DNA from: Paratractidigestivibacter sp963640745 | GTDB lineage: Bacteria > Actinomycetota > Coriobacteriia > Coriobacteriales > Atopobiaceae | Direction: 5' to 3' | NCBI GenBank assembly: GCA_963640745.1 | Contig: CAVIBB010000047.1 | Coordinates: forward strand, 1 to 13,995 | Length of the DNA stretch: 13,995 nt | Part shown: one piece after another, positions 12,477 to 13,995 of the stretch | Layout of the letters: each line of letters opens with the position of its first letter | Numbering within the stretch: the stretch's first letter is position 1 | Notes under the pieces: model-generated | What the model saw: only the letters and a program-made list of their open reading frames with translations | The model's database searches: none | What the model was told of the DNA's origin: nothing | Made by a program: the position numbers and the translations under genes

Positions 12477-13586
12477 TTAGGCTCGGGCGCAGCTCTCCAC
12501 TTGGTCTGCGAGAGCGGAGGCGGCGGAGTCCTGGCCCAGGCGGCGGGCCGCGGCGCGCATGACGGCGCGAGTCCCCTGCTGGTCGAGGAGCTCGACGAGC
12601 TTGTCGCCGAAAGCAGGCGAGGAGACCTCGTCGTCGGCGAAGAGGACCGCCGCGCCGGCGTCGACCAGGAACTTCGCGTTGGTCGTCTGGTGGTCGGCCG
12701 TGGCGTAGGGATAGGGCACGAGCACCGAGGGCACGCCGACGGCCGCGATCTCGGCGATGGAGGAGGCGCCTGCGCGGGAAAGCACGAGGTCGGCTGCGGC
12801 GAGGACGTCGCCCATGTCGTCGATGTAGGGCCTGAGCTCCCAGCGCCTCGACTCCTCCTCGGTGAGCGCGAGCGCCGCCGCGGCCTCGTCGTAGCCGCCC
12901 TTGCCGGTGGACTGCACGACGCGCAGGCCGTCGATGGAGAGGAGCCGCTGCTTGAGCGCCGCCATGCCCTCGTTGAGGGTGCGCGCGCCCAGGCTGCCGC
13001 CGAAGACGAGCAGGAGCGTCGCGTCGTCGGGCACGCCGAGCGCGGCGCGGCCGCGGGCACGGTCACCCGCGATGACGGAGCGACGCACAGGGTTGCCGGT
13101 GAGGACCACGTGGCCGGGCTCCCCCTCGCGCTCGAAGACGGGGCGCGCGGCGGGCACGGAGATGCAGACGCGCGCGGCGTGAGGCGCCATCATCTTGTTT
13201 GCGAGGCCGGGAACGGAGTTCTGCTCATGGATGAGATACGGGATGCCGGACTCCTTGCAGAGTCCCAGCAGCGGGACCTCGACGTAGGCGCCGAACCCGA
13301 TGGCCGCGTCGGGCGCGCCCTTCACGCCGAAGCGGCGCTTGAGGGCCTTCTTGGCGCAATGGACGCGCCACAGGGAGGTGAGCGCCGTCCAGGGGCGGGA
13401 GCGGTCGAAGCCCGTGACCTCGACGTCGACAAGCTCGAAGCCGGCGGCCGGCACGAGCGTTCCCTCGAGCTTGGAGGGCCTTCCGTAGAAGGTGACCTCG
13501 TGGCCGCGGTCGCGGAGCTCCTCGGCGAGGGCGAGAGCGGGGTTGATGTGTCCGGCGGTGCCGCCGGCGGCGATGGCGATGTTCAT
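12477..13586 (-). CDS. murG: UDP-GlcNAc--lipid I N-acetylglucosaminyltransferase
   Basis: 369-residue GT-B glycosyltransferase that makes lipid II from lipid I at the inner face of the membrane. The N-terminal glycine loop is AAGGTAGHINPALAL (6-20), followed by IGFGAYVEVP (96-105; the usual GGYVSxP reads GAYVEVP), HEQN (120-123), GNPVRRS (164-170), VFGGSLGAR (194-202) and the UDP-GlcNAc site SRAGASSIAE (270-279) with ADHQTTNA (297-304). The ATG at 13586 follows AAGGG with 8-base spacing; an upstream in-frame GTG at 13604 is less likely. The gap to the upstream gene is 99 bases. A terminator-like hairpin follows. Confidence 0.96.
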   Translation of the reverse strand: MNIAIAAGGTAGHINPALALAEELRDRGHEVTFYGRPSKLEGTLVPAAGFELVDVEVTGFDRSRPWTALTSLWRVHCAKKALKRRFGVKGAPDAAIGFGAYVEVPLLGLCKESGIPYLIHEQNSVPGLANKMMAPHAARVCISVPAARPVFEREGEPGHVVLTGNPVRRSVIAGDRARGRAALGVPDDATLLLVFGGSLGARTLNEGMAALKQRLLSIDGLRVVQSTGKGGYDEAAAALALTEEESRRWELRPYIDDMGDVLAAADLVLSRAGASSIAEIAAVGVPSVLVPYPYATADHQTTNAKFLVDAGAAVLFADDEVSSPAFGDKLVELLDQQGTRAVMRAAARRLGQDSAASALADQVESCARA

Positions 13587-13652
13587 GAGTAGGACCCTTA
13601 TCACTCGATGGCGTGCGACCCGTGGCGTTTCTTGCCTATCCTACGCGCCCGT

Positions 13653-13669
13653 GCGCCCGCTGCGGGCGC
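13653..13669. repeat. GC-rich perfect inverted repeat upstream of murG
   Basis: GCGCCCGC-T-GCGGGCGC is an 8-bp inverted repeat (practically a 7-bp stem with a 3-base loop), 17 bases past the end of the upstream gene on the minus strand. No T-run follows, so it is not a typical terminator. It may be a processing or regulatory structure, or chance in GC-rich DNA. Confidence 0.5.
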
Positions 13670-13685
13670 GAATGGGGCCGGAAGC

Positions 13686-13995
13686 TCAGCGGCGTCCCCG
13701 GCGACCGCGGCGGTCGCGCCCCGTGCCCGAGGGGCGCCCGGGGCCGGACGGCCGGCCGGAGCCGGAGCCGGAAACGCGTCCCTGACCGGATACCCTGGGC
13801 TGGCCGGATCCGCGCCCGCGAAGGCGAGACGCGGCGTCGGCGTTGAGGTCGATGCGCCCGTAGCCGCGGCCTGCGGCGCCCCGCCCCGCGGCTCCCCGCG
13901 GCGAGGATCCCCGGTTCGCGCCGGGTCGCGCACGGCCCGAGCTCTGGGCCTCTCGGCCGCCGTCCACGACGGTGAAGCCCGCGGAGGAGCGAGAG
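13686..13995 (-). CDS. C-terminal tail of the gene before murG, probably ftsW (partial)
   Basis: An open frame enters from the right edge and ends at TGA (13688-13686). The visible 102 residues are a disordered, basic Gly/Arg/Ser/Pro tail with protein-like islands GFTVVDGG and GYGRIDLNADAASRLR, ending RDRRGRRGRR. Codon third positions are strongly G/C, which supports this frame over two competing open frames. No conserved domain is visible. By dcw order the gene upstream of murG is usually ftsW (a SEDS glycosyltransferase whose C-terminus is cytosolic), so I infer an FtsW tail. MurD or another cluster member cannot be excluded from this fragment. Confidence 0.5.
   Translation of the reverse strand, partial: SRSSAGFTVVDGGREAQSSGRARPGANRGSSPRGAAGRGAAGRGYGRIDLNADAASRLRGRGSGQPRVSGQGRVSGSGSGRPSGPGRPSGTGRDRRGRRGRR

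Noticed and set aside
13601..13933. Alternative frame ending beside the murG ribosome site
   Set aside because: Although it ends at a TGA adjacent to the murG Shine-Dalgarno, its codon use and Ala/Pro-rich translation look like a shifted reading of the GC-rich tail that ends at 13686.

Overview
The window carries the downstream half of a division and cell wall (dcw) cluster from a high-G+C Gram-positive bacterium. SepF and DivIVA are present and FtsA is absent. Together with the strong G/C third-position bias and the order murG-murC-murB-ftsQ-ftsZ-pgeF-yggS-sepF-proC-yggT-divIVA, this points to Actinomycetota, most probably class Coriobacteriia (Olsenella, Atopobium or Collinsella type). That placement is inference from gene order and composition, not from a database search.

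Every protein gene lies on the minus strand, so the reading order runs from high to low coordinates. From the right edge come the C-terminal tail of a membrane protein that is probably FtsW, then murG, a tandem-hairpin terminator, murC, murB and ftsQ. A gene-free stretch of about 316 bases (8374-8689) follows and probably holds the ftsZ promoter and leader. Then come ftsZ, pgeF, yggS, sepF, proC, yggT and divIVA, mostly packed with Shine-Dalgarno sites on or next to the preceding stop codon. A perfect TATAAT in the end of yggT may give divIVA its own promoter. An intrinsic terminator closes the run after divIVA. A CPBP-family membrane protease gene follows.

Left of this, the RNase P RNA gene (rnpB) runs on the plus strand, convergent with the CPBP gene and divergent from a small minus-strand operon. 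That operon encodes a glucose-type PTS EIIA protein and a YigZ/IMPACT-family protein, coupled by a TGATG overlap.

Functionally, MurG, MurC and MurB make peptidoglycan precursors. FtsZ, SepF and FtsQ build the divisome, and DivIVA organises polar or septal growth. PgeF, YggS and ProC are metabolic or proofreading companions of the cluster. The most unusual non-coding element is a pair of long hairpins between rnpB and the CPBP gene. They share an identical loop, have stems that differ by compensatory changes, and are bracketed by an 8-base direct repeat.

Three runs of exactly ten N (5654-5663, 6211-6220, 9679-9688) fall inside genes. Flanking sequence suggests at least two are contig overlaps rather than missing DNA. 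The yggS frame break is therefore an assembly artefact, not a mutation.
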